This document shows positions 18,578 to 27,954 of a DNA stretch of 64,000 bases, in pieces. Under the pieces are notes generated by a model, which saw nothing but the letters and a program-made list of their open reading frames with translations, searched no databases and was not told where the DNA came from. The stretch is from JBBDMU01 sp040878115 (lineage in GTDB: Bacteria; Bacteroidota; Rhodothermia; Balneolales; Natronogracilivirgulaceae). The position numbers and the translations under genes were made by a program. Position 1 is the first letter of the stretch, and every line of letters begins with the position of its first letter. The stretch is from positions 1 through 64,000 of the forward strand of contig JBBDMV010000130.1 of assembly GCA_040878115.1 (NCBI GenBank). Direction: 5' to 3'.

Positions 18578-19666
18578 TTAACGGAACCTGTCGGGTTTCG
18601 GCGCAAGCCAAAAGCTTCGAACAAGAATGGATGAAGTATCCTCATCGGTAAAGCGATGTGTTTTTATAACCTCCCGGGTTTGCAAATCAATAATAAAAAT
18701 ATGTTTGTCCCAATCATTAACCACGGCATAGCGCTCGTTTTGTGTCAAGTATATCTGGTCTGCCCTGGAAGGTTCGCCCTCCGTTTCCACCTTAACTTCT
18801 CCTATGATTCGGTCTTTTGGGGGGCTGTATATTTTTATTCTCCCCAATGGTTCGGGGTCATGAAAATAACCGCCGGGATCCGTGACATAAACCTCCTTGT
18901 TATCTTGGCGGGCAGCCACTGAACCCAGGTACGGGGTTGACAGGATGCCAACCACTTTATTTTGGTTAACATCAAGCACTTTGCCTCCGGGAATATATAT
19001 TTGGTTTCCTTTTTTAGATAACTGAAAGTGGGCTATTGTATCAAAATCTATTTCGGAGAATAAATTTTCTGTGGTTTTTCTTTCAAAGTCATACCTAAAA
19101 AATTTATTATTATCATCCAGGGCATAAAGATACCCATTGTTATTGTCAATGGCGATTAGGCTGTCTTCAAACCATGCCCCTCTATAAACATCCAAAGCAT
19201 CAATAATGTTGACCGTCCCGTCCCCTGGGTTAATGGACCCCAAAATCCTGAGCTCCCCTTCCTTGTTTAAGAAAAAAATCCCCCCCTCCAAACCCGCAAT
19301 CATATGGGCTGCGCTGTTGTGAATAATCTGGTGCTCCCATGTAGCCGTGTCAACTTCATATATTTTGCCTGGATTTCCACCGGAAATACCTGATCCGGTA
19401 CTTACATAAAGCCTTGTCCCCTCTGGATTGGCGATAACCGATTGTATCCCTTTAAATTCGGTAAATTGATGATATCGTTCACCCGAAAGCAAGTCTACAA
19501 CGGACAGCGTGTCTTTGTAAGGGGCAAAAATATAAAGTGCATAATCGTTGAGATCTTCTTCAACCCATTGAATGCCATGCCTGGCATTATATAGATTACC
19601 GCACCCCATCAACAGCGCTATGCCAAGAAGGAATGCCCATAGATTGATTTTCCAAAGTAGTTGCAT
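18578..19666 (-). CDS. Beta-propeller lipoprotein of unknown function
   Basis: 362 aa. The lipoprotein signal has a lipobox ending LLMGC at about residue 22. The rest is a string of repeats of the type found in YncE/SMP-30-like propellers (YALYIFAPYKDTLSVVDLLSGERYHQF; GTRLYVSTGSG; VYVTDPGGYFHDPEPLGRIKIYSP; HIFIIDLQTREVIKTHRF), so a 6- or 7-bladed propeller anchored to a membrane is likely. No catalytic residues were recognised. It lies between ccmB and folD on minus, 146 bp after ccmB, but no functional link can be shown. It could be a binding or scaffold protein of the envelope. Confidence 0.6.
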   Translation of the reverse strand: MQLLWKINLWAFLLGIALLMGCGNLYNARHGIQWVEEDLNDYALYIFAPYKDTLSVVDLLSGERYHQFTEFKGIQSVIANPEGTRLYVSTGSGISGGNPGKIYEVDTATWEHQIIHNSAAHMIAGLEGGIFFLNKEGELRILGSINPGDGTVNIIDALDVYRGAWFEDSLIAIDNNNGYLYALDDNNKFFRYDFERKTTENLFSEIDFDTIAHFQLSKKGNQIYIPGGKVLDVNQNKVVGILSTPYLGSVAARQDNKEVYVTDPGGYFHDPEPLGRIKIYSPPKDRIIGEVKVETEGEPSRADQIYLTQNERYAVVNDWDKHIFIIDLQTREVIKTHRFTDEDTSSILVRSFWLAPKPDRFR

Positions 19667-19812
19667 GCTGACAGAGCTGATTATTATTGTGCTAGTACAA
19701 TTAAGATACCAATAGCTCTACATAATCCAAAGATCAAATAAGCTGCCTCTTTGCTCTGCATTCAAATGTGATAATGCCATTCACTTCGGGCTTTCTCACC
19801 CCCTCTTGCTTG

Positions 19813-20481
19813 CTACTCTTCCCATATAAAATCAAACAGGATCACGGAAATAGATATCACTACCCCGGCGAAACCGACCATGGCCAGCATATCATCCGTG
19901 AGGCCTTCGCCTAATTCTTCAGAGAAGGCCGACTCTGTCGTCCGGACCAGCAGTAAAATAAGAGGGACAAGCAGAGGAAGACTGAGTACGGAATAAATGG
20001 TCCCTTTTTGTGATGCCTGTGAGACAACAGCACCCAGTATTGTTGAAACCCCCGCTAATCCTAATGTTCCAAAAAACAGGATGAAGACTAAAAGCCAGGG
20101 ATGATAAACGGTGATGTTTAACATAAAAAGGTAAACCAGTATGGTCAAAAAGGTCACCAAAAGGGTAAACAGGAAATTGAATATAAGTTTACCGGTATAA
20201 ACAGCGCTTGGCTCACCGTGAAGTCTGAGAAGATCAAACGTGCCACGTTCTGTCTCCGCAATGAAAGAGCGGCCAAGCACACTGAGAGAGGCAAATAAGA
20301 TAATAATCCATATTAACCCACTCCTTGCCGTGATCGGCAATTCTTCAGCACGTAAAGAAAACAGCACGATCAACAATGATCCGGCTACAAAAGCCAGCAC
20401 GGTATTCAGGGCATATTTTGAGCGCAGTTCGAGCTGTACATCCTTCATCAGCACGGCCTGCGTAGTATAAAACCATTTCAT
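19813..20481 (-). CDS. ccmB: Heme exporter/ABC-2-like permease CcmB
   Basis: 222 aa with about six hydrophobic segments. It opens in the CcmB style (FYTTQAVLMKDVQLELRSKYALNTVLAFVAG), has the family-typical AETERGTFDLLRLHGEPSAVYTGKL loop and a P-rich helix (LSLPLLVPLILLLVR). CcmB with CcmA forms the ABC transporter that supports c-type cytochrome maturation (release of holo-CcmE or heme). No ccmA, ccmC or ccmE is visible in the window, so the rest of the system is elsewhere. ATG start at 20481. The divergent neighbour is ptsN-like, with 245 bp between. Confidence 0.88.
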   Translation of the reverse strand: MKWFYTTQAVLMKDVQLELRSKYALNTVLAFVAGSLLIVLFSLRAEELPITARSGLIWIIILFASLSVLGRSFIAETERGTFDLLRLHGEPSAVYTGKLIFNFLFTLLVTFLTILVYLFMLNITVYHPWLLVFILFFGTLGLAGVSTILGAVVSQASQKGTIYSVLSLPLLVPLILLLVRTTESAFSEELGEGLTDDMLAMVGFAGVVISISVILFDFIWEE

Positions 20482-20726
20482 GCCGTAATGGTACGGAATT
20501 TCAGAATATTATTACAGATTTATTAAATCCGCTTAATTGGTCTGGTTAACTGACCAAATAACATTAGTTTTGTCACGTTTCGCTAAGTAACTTCTAATTA
20601 TGATATAGCATGAGCCTCTTAAATTTTAAATCAACGTAAATTTTCTGTCTTGAATGCTATGACTTGCCTTGCACGTTACGTATATTTTATTGATTTCAAT
20701 AAGCAGTTTTCCACATTATATATTTT

Positions 20727-21197
20727 ATGAGAATACATGATCTGCTGGACGATGAGAATATTTTGCCTCAACTCCGAGTAAGTTCCAAGCAGGAAGCAAT
20801 CAAAAGTCTGATTCAAACCCTCTCAATGGATATAAATAATAACGCAAAAGAATCATGCGTAAAAGCTGTACTTGAAAGGGAGTCGATTATGTCAACCGGG
20901 GTAGGCAAAGGTTTGGCCATACCTCATGGCAAAGCCCGGGGGCTTGATAAAACCTATGCCGCTTTCGCCAAGCTTGACCCGCCTATTGATTATGATGCCA
21001 TTGATGGTGAGCCTGTACAGTTAATTTTCTTGCTGGTTGGGCCGGAGACACAGAATTCCCTCCACATAAAAATGCTTAGCCGCATCTCCAGGCTGCTTAA
21101 CAGCGCGTCATTTAGAGAAAAGCTTATCGAAAGCAGCACCAGCCATGGGATCCGTGAAGCATTCCGATTAGAAGAAGAACAATTCATTCGGATATGA
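20727..21197 (+). CDS. ptsN: PTS EIIA-Ntr-like regulatory phosphocarrier
   Basis: 156 aa, a single-domain EIIA of the fructose/Ntr type. The phosphorylatable His67 is in GLAIPHGKA; around it are STGVGKG and the conserved strand VQLIFLLVGPE. It accepts phosphate from an HPr-like carrier in the nitrogen PTS and regulates partners (in E. coli K+ uptake and others). No EI or HPr gene is in the window. Its stop codon overlaps the holB start (ATGA at 21194-21197), so the two are translationally coupled. Two transporters at 12.3-17.3 kb carry the same type of domain, which is noted as a finding. Confidence 0.9.
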   Translation: MRIHDLLDDENILPQLRVSSKQEAIKSLIQTLSMDINNNAKESCVKAVLERESIMSTGVGKGLAIPHGKARGLDKTYAAFAKLDPPIDYDAIDGEPVQLIFLLVGPETQNSLHIKMLSRISRLLNSASFREKLIESSTSHGIREAFRLEEEQFIRI

Positions 21198-22381
21198 GCA
21201 TTGACCTTGGCGGTAGACGGCTTGTCGGCCAGAGAACAGCTCGTGACAAACTCGGCAAAGTTCTATCTTCCGGACGTTTGGGACATGCCTACCTGATCGC
21301 GGGCCCTCCGGGAGTAGGGAAAAAACCATTGGCGCTGGCACTTGCTGAAGCTGTAAACGGAATTGACAATCTAACAGACCTTCAAGGCAAGGCTTCATCA
21401 AATAAAAGCTCTTGGTATCTGCACCCCGATATTCATGTTTACCTGCCGCTACCTGGTGACCGTTCACGGGAAGAACTTAAAGCCAGGGTAAAACTGCTTG
21501 CTGATGATCCTTATGAAATTGTAGATTTTACAGTTCGCCCCTCCTTAACGGACCAAGCTGAAGCAAAGAACCGTAAAGCTTTTTATTCCATTGATTACTT
21601 CAGGGAACAAATTCGGCCGGCCACCATGCTTAAGCCCAATGAAGGCCGGCGAACGGTAATCATAATATCCAATATTGAAAAGATGCGGGTTGAGGGATTC
21701 AACGCTTTTTTGAAGATGCTTGAAGAACCGGCAGAAGGTTTGATGTTTATTCTTACTACGGATAACATCGACACTATTCTGCCCACCGTCATCTCCCGCT
21801 GCCATTTGATACCATGTACCGCTTTAACGCATGATGAAATAAAGCAAGGCCTAATTACATATGAAGGAAGAGACGAAGCCGACTCAGCCTACCTTTCCCG
21901 CATTGCAGCAGGAAATTACAGCCTAACTCGTTTTTATGATCCGGACACACTAAAATCAAACAGAGATCAGGTAATTGAGTTCTTGCGCTATGCGTTTTCT
22001 CAGGATGCAAAGAATATTATCTTTGTAAGCAGAAACTGGCATAGCGATTTAAATCAGGAAAGCCAGATTGCTCTCATGAACATCCTGGAAGTGTTTATAC
22101 GCGATCTGATGATTTATGAAGCTTCCGGCAATGAAAACTTAGTTACCAACACCGACCAGCTTCAAACTATACGGAAATTTTGCACCAGTCTGACCAATGC
22201 GCGTCTGGATGAAATGATCACAGAAGTTTTAGAAGCCCGAAAACTTCTGAATCAAAATGTAAATGCCCGGCTTATTTTTACGGTGCTTGCCAACCGTTTT
22301 TCGGCCTTGATGCGGGGAAAGGAATTGCCGGACAGATCTACGAAATCTCTGAGTTTTGAGGCTTTCGGGCCTTTATTTTGA
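21194..22381 (+). CDS. holB: DNA polymerase III delta' subunit (clamp-loader AAA+ protein)
   Basis: 395 aa. It belongs to the clamp loader that puts the beta clamp on DNA. Recognised by the AAA+ order GQRTARDKLGKVLSSGRLGHAYLIAGPPGVGKK, a stretch equivalent to sensor 1 (FILTTDNIDTILPTVISRC with the SRC motif of gamma/tau/delta' proteins), and FNAFLKMLEEPAEG. The Walker A is GPPGVGKK, lacking the Ser/Thr after the lysine, and no zinc-binding Cys cluster is seen, so nucleotide binding may be lost, as is known for delta' of E. coli. Overlaps ptsN by 4 bp. Confidence 0.88.
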   Translation: MSIDLGGRRLVGQRTARDKLGKVLSSGRLGHAYLIAGPPGVGKKPLALALAEAVNGIDNLTDLQGKASSNKSSWYLHPDIHVYLPLPGDRSREELKARVKLLADDPYEIVDFTVRPSLTDQAEAKNRKAFYSIDYFREQIRPATMLKPNEGRRTVIIISNIEKMRVEGFNAFLKMLEEPAEGLMFILTTDNIDTILPTVISRCHLIPCTALTHDEIKQGLITYEGRDEADSAYLSRIAAGNYSLTRFYDPDTLKSNRDQVIEFLRYAFSQDAKNIIFVSRNWHSDLNQESQIALMNILEVFIRDLMIYEASGNENLVTNTDQLQTIRKFCTSLTNARLDEMITEVLEARKLLNQNVNARLIFTVLANRFSALMRGKELPDRSTKSLSFEAFGPLF

Positions 22382-22516
22382 TCCTGAAGGCTTCACCTAC
22401 TCTATTGCTGTTGCCCTCGTTATTTTATTAATAAGTGGATCTTCATAGCTTGCAATCCATGAGCTTGATTTACAATAAGAGGATTTAATTTAGACTCTAA
22501 TTAAAACTCATACAAT

Positions 22517-23326
22517 ATGTTATTTCATAAAATGCAGGGAGCCGGAAACGACTTCGTAGTGATCGATAACCGTTCGTTACATTTTACTATGGACCAGATT
22601 ATTGAGATCACCCCAAAGTTATGTGATCGAAAGTTTGGTATCGGTGCTGACGGCTTTTTAGTCCTTCAGCATTCAGGAACAGCCGATTATACCATGATCT
22701 ACCGAAACGCTGATGGCAGTGACGCGGGAATGTGTGGAAATGGAGGCCGTTGTCTTGCACGATTTGCGGTTCATTTAGGCTTCCCTCCTGTCCATACATT
22801 CAATGTTCATGAAAACATTTACGAAGCGAATGTTATTGATGATGCCGTTACTATAAAGTTTCCTGTTCAGGTTATTCCGAAGCCAATAGGTAAACTTGCT
22901 GGTTACGATTTGCTCCAGGCAGATGCCGCAACCGAACATGTTGTATCAGAAGTTGAAAGTTCTACTTTAAAACTTGAAAATGAGTTGAGGAAAGCCGGGC
23001 AGATAATAAGATCATCAAACACTGATTTCCCAAAAGGTACAAATGTTAACTTTATGTGCAGCATTGATGAAAATCATATTGGCCTGCAAACATATGAACG
23101 TGGAGTAGAAAATCTCACACTGGCTTGCGGAACAGGAGCTATTGCATCGGCAGTTTCGCATCATTATTTACACAATCGGCGAACTGAAAAGGCCAAAGTA
23201 AAGGTTGATTGTAGAGGAGGACAATTGATCATTAACTTTGGTTATCGGCCTTCAGATAACGTTTATCATAATATTTACCTTACAGGTCCGGCTGATTTTG
23301 TTTTTGAAGGCACCATTACACTATAG
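22517..23326 (+). CDS. dapF: Diaminopimelate epimerase
   Basis: 269 aa, the usual length. It converts LL- to meso-diaminopimelate, which supplies lysine and the peptidoglycan cross-link. The two catalytic cysteines are in place: Cys73 in MCGNGGRC and Cys204 in ACGTGA. The N-terminal FHKMQGAGNDFVVIDNR is canonical. ATG start at 22517. The 3' end overlaps the next gene by about 23 bp, suggesting coupled translation. Confidence 0.97.
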   Translation: MLFHKMQGAGNDFVVIDNRSLHFTMDQIIEITPKLCDRKFGIGADGFLVLQHSGTADYTMIYRNADGSDAGMCGNGGRCLARFAVHLGFPPVHTFNVHENIYEANVIDDAVTIKFPVQVIPKPIGKLAGYDLLQADAATEHVVSEVESSTLKLENELRKAGQIIRSSNTDFPKGTNVNFMCSIDENHIGLQTYERGVENLTLACGTGAIASAVSHHYLHNRRTEKAKVKVDCRGGQLIINFGYRPSDNVYHNIYLTGPADFVFEGTITL

Positions 23327-24608
23327 CCTTTTATTGTTTCTGGGATTCCTGGCTGCAACAACTACATGTACACGTGCTACTCTTGATGTAACCGGGCAAC
23401 CTGAAACGCGCAGTTCTTTCCCCGATGTTAAGAACAGTGTATCGGTACAAGGCCAGGTACTGCCTCCGGAAGGGATACATAGCATCCAGCTCTACCGGGA
23501 TATTCCTGAAAACGCTCCTATTATCAAATTGAATGGCAATGAACAACTGACGCTTAAGTTCGATGAGCTTGGCTTTGACATACGGACATTCAGAGTCCGG
23601 TTTACACATCATGATGCGGATTGGTCATCCAGTACATTACTTCCTAATTTTTACCAGCAAGGGTTCAGGGAGGATGTCATTACCGATTCGCAGGTCAGCC
23701 AGGTCCAGCGGCCTGCATATACTCATTATACCTATAAATTTCCGAATAATGATCTTGATTTTTTGATTAGCGGCAATTATATGATAGAAGTCTATGATGT
23801 AGAAAGGGATGAAATTGTATTCTCCCTCCCATTCTTTGTACAAGAGAATACCGGCCTTTTGGAAACTCAAATTGAAGAGTTGTTCGGAATGGATGAACGT
23901 TATTTGCTTCATCATCAAATTTTTGCAACTTATTCTTATCCGGATGAGGTTGTAATCCCAGATGTAGACCTTCAAACCCGCTTTGTACAAAACCATTTCT
24001 GGGGAAGGGCCCGGCAGGCTGATGTGGTTGGTATGGCCACTACCGGGGAAATACGGTCACATAACATACGAGATAACGCATATGTGGGTCGTTTTGAATT
24101 CAGAAGATTAGATTTGCAGCGGCTTCAACAGGAAGCTTATAATATTATAGAAGTCAGGCCTGAAACCATACCACCTAAAGTGTTTTTAGCGCATGATGTT
24201 GTTAATCTGGATATCAACCCTGGTATTTCACAGAGCCATCGTTTTGGGACCGCGATAGACAATCTGGAAGCCCGGTACGCAGATGTTTATTTTGAACTCG
24301 AGCTTCCCCATCAGGAAAGAACAAATTCGCCGGTTTATGTAATCGGGCCTTTCAACAATTGGAGTATCAATGAGAACCAGCGTATGATTTACAATAGAGA
24401 AACTGAAAGCTATACGGGAAATGCCATCATCAAGGAAGGTATGTATGACTACAAATATGCTTTGGTAGAAGACAGTACGGTTAACGATATTCGGCTTGAT
24501 GCCAGCTTAGCTGATTCCCGGCAAATATATCATACTTTTATCTATTTCAATGATCCTCAAACTCTATCAGATCGACTGCTAAAAGTACATGCCCATACCA
24601 CGCGTTAA
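23304..24608 (+). CDS. DUF5103 protein, type IX secretion system plug-like lipoprotein
   Basis: About 434 aa from TTG 23304; the same frame is open back to another TTG at 23238, deep in dapF. I prefer 23304 because it yields Lys2 then a hydrophobic run and lipobox-like AATTTC, overlapping dapF by 23 bp. The body shows the DUF5103 layout: an N-terminal beta-domain with YRDIPENAPIIKLNGNEQLTLKFDELG and FRVRFTHHDADWS, then a C-terminal early-set fold near VYVIGPFNNWSINENQRMIYN. Family knowledge: the F. johnsoniae member plugs the periplasmic side of the SprA translocon of T9SS. No other T9SS gene was recognised here. Confidence 0.75.
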   Translation: MKAPLHYSLLLFLGFLAATTTCTRATLDVTGQPETRSSFPDVKNSVSVQGQVLPPEGIHSIQLYRDIPENAPIIKLNGNEQLTLKFDELGFDIRTFRVRFTHHDADWSSSTLLPNFYQQGFREDVITDSQVSQVQRPAYTHYTYKFPNNDLDFLISGNYMIEVYDVERDEIVFSLPFFVQENTGLLETQIEELFGMDERYLLHHQIFATYSYPDEVVIPDVDLQTRFVQNHFWGRARQADVVGMATTGEIRSHNIRDNAYVGRFEFRRLDLQRLQQEAYNIIEVRPETIPPKVFLAHDVVNLDINPGISQSHRFGTAIDNLEARYADVYFELELPHQERTNSPVYVIGPFNNWSINENQRMIYNRETESYTGNAIIKEGMYDYKYALVEDSTVNDIRLDASLADSRQIYHTFIYFNDPQTLSDRLLKVHAHTTR

Positions 24609-24662
24609 GAGAGCACTTCCCTTTTTGGTCAACAATACAGAAAGCTTAGGAAAATTAATGTG

Positions 24663-24692
24663 CTGCCAGTTCTTCTTCATTAAAACTGGCAG
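24663..24692. terminator. Hairpin between convergent genes
   Basis: A 9-bp perfect stem (CTGCCAGTT at 24663-24671, AACTGGCAG at 24684-24692) with a 12-nt loop, centred in the 99-bp gap between two convergent genes. It could stop transcription from both sides, but no clear T-tract follows, so it may be only a processing or 3'-stabilising hairpin. Confidence 0.4.
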
Positions 24693-24707
24693 ATAACATC
24701 AAAATGA

Positions 24708-27700
24708 TTAAAAGTCCAGGCCAATACTGAAGTAATGGATCCTTGAACCAAAGCCATCACCAATATCATATGGCCAGCCAATATCCCAGCGGACCGGAAG
24801 ACCTAATAATATGGTACGCAGGCCGAACCCGGAACCAATGAGTGGATCTTGGATATCGACCCCTTGCATGGTGGTACCGACATCAACAAAAGCTCCCCCG
24901 GTAATATTATATAAAGGTATTATCGGGATAGGCCCGGGTAATAACGCGGCAATAAGCGGAAAGCGGAATTCGGCGTTGAATAAACCATATTTATCTCCAT
25001 ATGCGGCATTAAAATTATGTCCTCGTAAAGGTAGAGCAGGTTGAGTAAAGAAGATATCCTCAAGACGATCTATTGGGATTTGGTCACCCTCCCATTGGAA
25101 GTTAATCCAGTTATCCATGCCACCTATAAAAAAGTTCTGAGCATCACGCCCAACGGAGGCGCCTCCCGAAGCTCTTAAAGCTAAAGAGTAGTTTCCTCCA
25201 ATATTAAAATAGCGACGATAATCTCCTTGTAAAGAAATGAAACGAATAATATCGCCTCCTAATGGAGGGCTCCCGCTGAGCCTGATGTTATACCTTGATC
25301 CCTGGACCGGATAAGTAAAACCAGGCTGGGTAACATCTTTGGTATAACTTATTTCAGGGTATAAGAAGAAGGTAGACTCGGAATCACTCTGCCTTCCCGA
25401 GAGCAGGCTAAAATCCTGATTGATATTAATAAAATTGGCACCATAATCTATTCTGGAAAACTTATTTAGAGGATATTGAAAGTTTAAACCTCCCCCAAAA
25501 TACCGGTAGCGTACCAGCTGGATATCTCCAGATTGATCAATGGTCTGGAAGTTCCGGGCTGTATGAAAATAACTTGCCATATAGTTTGTGCGCCGTTTAA
25601 AATACCCGTAACTCACCTGATAATCACTGTTCCTGAGATCAAAAACAAGATTACTAGCAACGTTGAGCCTGTGATCACCAAGTAAATCGCTAAAGGTCAT
25701 TTGTGCGACCGCATATACCCCGTAACCCGTTGACACGGTACCGCCTGCATAGGTTAAATCAGGTGAAAACGATAATCTATATTCTTTAGGTACGAAGCGC
25801 CCGTCATCGGTTTTGTTTTGTTCAGGGTTGAATAAATTTGCTTCATCACTTTCGGCATATTCTTCTTCAATTTCTTCACCAAATACGTAGTTCCTGAAGT
25901 CGATATTATCGGGATCTTGTTCTACCGTATCAGCAGGTTCTTCGTATTCATCTTGCGCTTCATCTTCCTGTATTTGATCTAGTTGGAATGAAGATGATTG
26001 TTCCGTTTCTACAACCGGGAATTTATTATCAAACTGTTCAAACATACTATGGACATATTCAAAAGCAGGAACACGTTCTTGCTTAGATTCTTCCAACCGC
26101 CGTTCAGCCCAATCATTGAGTTCTAAAGGTTCATTTTTAGTTCGGTTAAAAGGGTTATCAATCATAAAGACGTCAAGGTAACCTTCATTATAGCTATTTA
26201 CAGCAAGTTTGCTTCCATCTCCACTGATAGACATTTGCTGAACGCCGGTAATTAGGTCAGTAAGTGGTTCGCTTGTTCTTTCATCCTCGTTTAGTTCATA
26301 TACATTTGGAATGCCATTTTGGTCTGATATATAGATGATACGGCCGTCACGAGTCATCAGTGGCCGTTGATCAACCGAATTTGGCGTATTTATGAGCCTT
26401 TCGGCGCGGTTATCTCCCAAATTTAATTTATAGATATCAGACTGGTTCAAATCAGGATTTAACAATACATTATAGTTCGTTTTGTATGTGCTAAGAGAGA
26501 CTTTACTTCCTCTATCCGAAGTAAATAAGATGCCTTCGGAGTCTGCCGTCCAGGATGGATCACTATCAGTAAATACATCGTTGGTAACATTATCATATTC
26601 CTCTGTTTCCAGGTTGTAAACGTATATATCGGTATATGGACCTGAATTTCCGTTAAACGCAAGTTTAGTCCCATCCGGAGACCATGCAACAGACCCTATA
26701 GCGTCAATATCAGGAAAATGAAGCCTTTGAAGGTCACCCGTGTTATAATCAACAATGGCAAGATCAATATTACCACGAGTTCGTGTTGATAAAGCCAGGC
26801 GATCTCCATCCGGTGACCAGGTGAGGTTAGGTCTCAAAATATTCAATTCCTCAAAGTTTACGTTGTCCTCACCTTGTATCAGCGTTTTTATGATACTACC
26901 GTCAATAGCACTGACAACTACAACATCGAAGTATCCACGCTGATTTGTAATCAGAGCAATACGGTCACCTTGAGGGGAAATAGTTGGGCTCACGTTATAT
27001 GAACCACCCATTTCTCGTTCCGTTACCAAAGTTCCGATATTTTCCAGATTTTCTCGTTCTGCAATTTCAGGCCAATATTCAACTTTAAGCTGCTCGTGCC
27101 ATCTCTCAGATAATTCCTCAATAGAAAGGCCTAGAGCCTGTTGCATTCCGCCCGGTACACTACGGGTCGTTCTTATCGCTTGAAGAATCTCTGCGATCTT
27201 TTCACGTCCATACTCCTGAACGATATAATCCCAGATGGCTTGTCCGCCACGATATGAAAAGAACCCGGATAAGCCTTGGATGGGTGGTAAAAAAGAATTC
27301 ATCACCGCATCACGAATAAACATGTCGGTATCTGTATCCCAACCCAGAGAGGTATACTCAGCTAAACCTTCTTCGAACCACAGGGGAAATACAAGTTGAA
27401 TATTATTTTGTACTATTGACTGGACCGTACCACCGTAATACATATCGTTAAAAACAGCGTGAACAAGTTCGTGATGCAATACTTGACGAAAATCAGAGTA
27501 ATCCCCTACAAAGGGGATCGTTATACGGTTTTTGAATTTATCGGTAACACCGCCTATACCCTGGGCATCGACCGGCAGAGGAACTACATTGGTTTGGGTA
27601 AAGTCGGTATGGGAATCGTAAATTATTACGCTGACCCGATCATTAATCTCATGATCAAAATCCTGGGATAGCTGAGCATACGCTGATTCAAGGCTATTTG

Positions 27701-27905
27701 CTGTAAATTCGGCCAGATAATAATTTTTCGAATCATAATAATGAATATCAAAATGATCTGACTCAATATAACGCCAATCAAACAAATCATACTGGACCCG
27801 GTTCTTTCCAAATACTACCGATTGGGCTTTGGTAACAGGAACCTCCAAAAAGAAAACAAAAAGGACCAACAGCGTAAGTAAAAACTTTAAATTCGGATAT
27901 TTCAT
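24708..27905 (-). CDS. Metalloprotease-like / TolB propeller / Omp85-barrel fusion, outer-membrane protein
   Basis: 1065 aa with a signal peptide (~1-27). Order: a gluzincin-type peptidase domain (~30-280) with HELVH at 145-149 and a likely third ligand Glu179 in EEGLAEY; a TolB/PD40-like propeller (~300-600, repeats such as WSPDGTKLAFNGNSG and ISPQGDRIALITN); an acidic linker (~610-710); and a C-terminal Omp85/surface-antigen type barrel (~720-1065, with PLRGHNFNAAYG corresponding to the [VI]RG[FY] motif, ending SIGLDF). Likely anchored in the outer membrane with the protease/propeller parts in the periplasm or outside. It is last in the aroK-aroB-tamB-rnr run, 49 bp after rnr. Common annotation calls it a TolB-like or BamA-like protein, but neither describes the full architecture. 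Confidence 0.82.
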   Translation of the reverse strand: MKYPNLKFLLTLLVLFVFFLEVPVTKAQSVVFGKNRVQYDLFDWRYIESDHFDIHYYDSKNYYLAEFTANSLESAYAQLSQDFDHEINDRVSVIIYDSHTDFTQTNVVPLPVDAQGIGGVTDKFKNRITIPFVGDYSDFRQVLHHELVHAVFNDMYYGGTVQSIVQNNIQLVFPLWFEEGLAEYTSLGWDTDTDMFIRDAVMNSFLPPIQGLSGFFSYRGGQAIWDYIVQEYGREKIAEILQAIRTTRSVPGGMQQALGLSIEELSERWHEQLKVEYWPEIAERENLENIGTLVTEREMGGSYNVSPTISPQGDRIALITNQRGYFDVVVVSAIDGSIIKTLIQGEDNVNFEELNILRPNLTWSPDGDRLALSTRTRGNIDLAIVDYNTGDLQRLHFPDIDAIGSVAWSPDGTKLAFNGNSGPYTDIYVYNLETEEYDNVTNDVFTDSDPSWTADSEGILFTSDRGSKVSLSTYKTNYNVLLNPDLNQSDIYKLNLGDNRAERLINTPNSVDQRPLMTRDGRIIYISDQNGIPNVYELNEDERTSEPLTDLITGVQQMSISGDGSKLAVNSYNEGYLDVFMIDNPFNRTKNEPLELNDWAERRLEESKQERVPAFEYVHSMFEQFDNKFPVVETEQSSSFQLDQIQEDEAQDEYEEPADTVEQDPDNIDFRNYVFGEEIEEEYAESDEANLFNPEQNKTDDGRFVPKEYRLSFSPDLTYAGGTVSTGYGVYAVAQMTFSDLLGDHRLNVASNLVFDLRNSDYQVSYGYFKRRTNYMASYFHTARNFQTIDQSGDIQLVRYRYFGGGLNFQYPLNKFSRIDYGANFININQDFSLLSGRQSDSESTFFLYPEISYTKDVTQPGFTYPVQGSRYNIRLSGSPPLGGDIIRFISLQGDYRRYFNIGGNYSLALRASGGASVGRDAQNFFIGGMDNWINFQWEGDQIPIDRLEDIFFTQPALPLRGHNFNAAYGDKYGLFNAEFRFPLIAALLPGPIPIIPLYNITGGAFVDVGTTMQGVDIQDPLIGSGFGLRTILLGLPVRWDIGWPYDIGDGFGSRIHYFSIGLDF

Positions 27906-27954
27906 GATTGCAGTATTGATTAATAAATTAAAAGCTCTTTATCAGCTGTAATAT

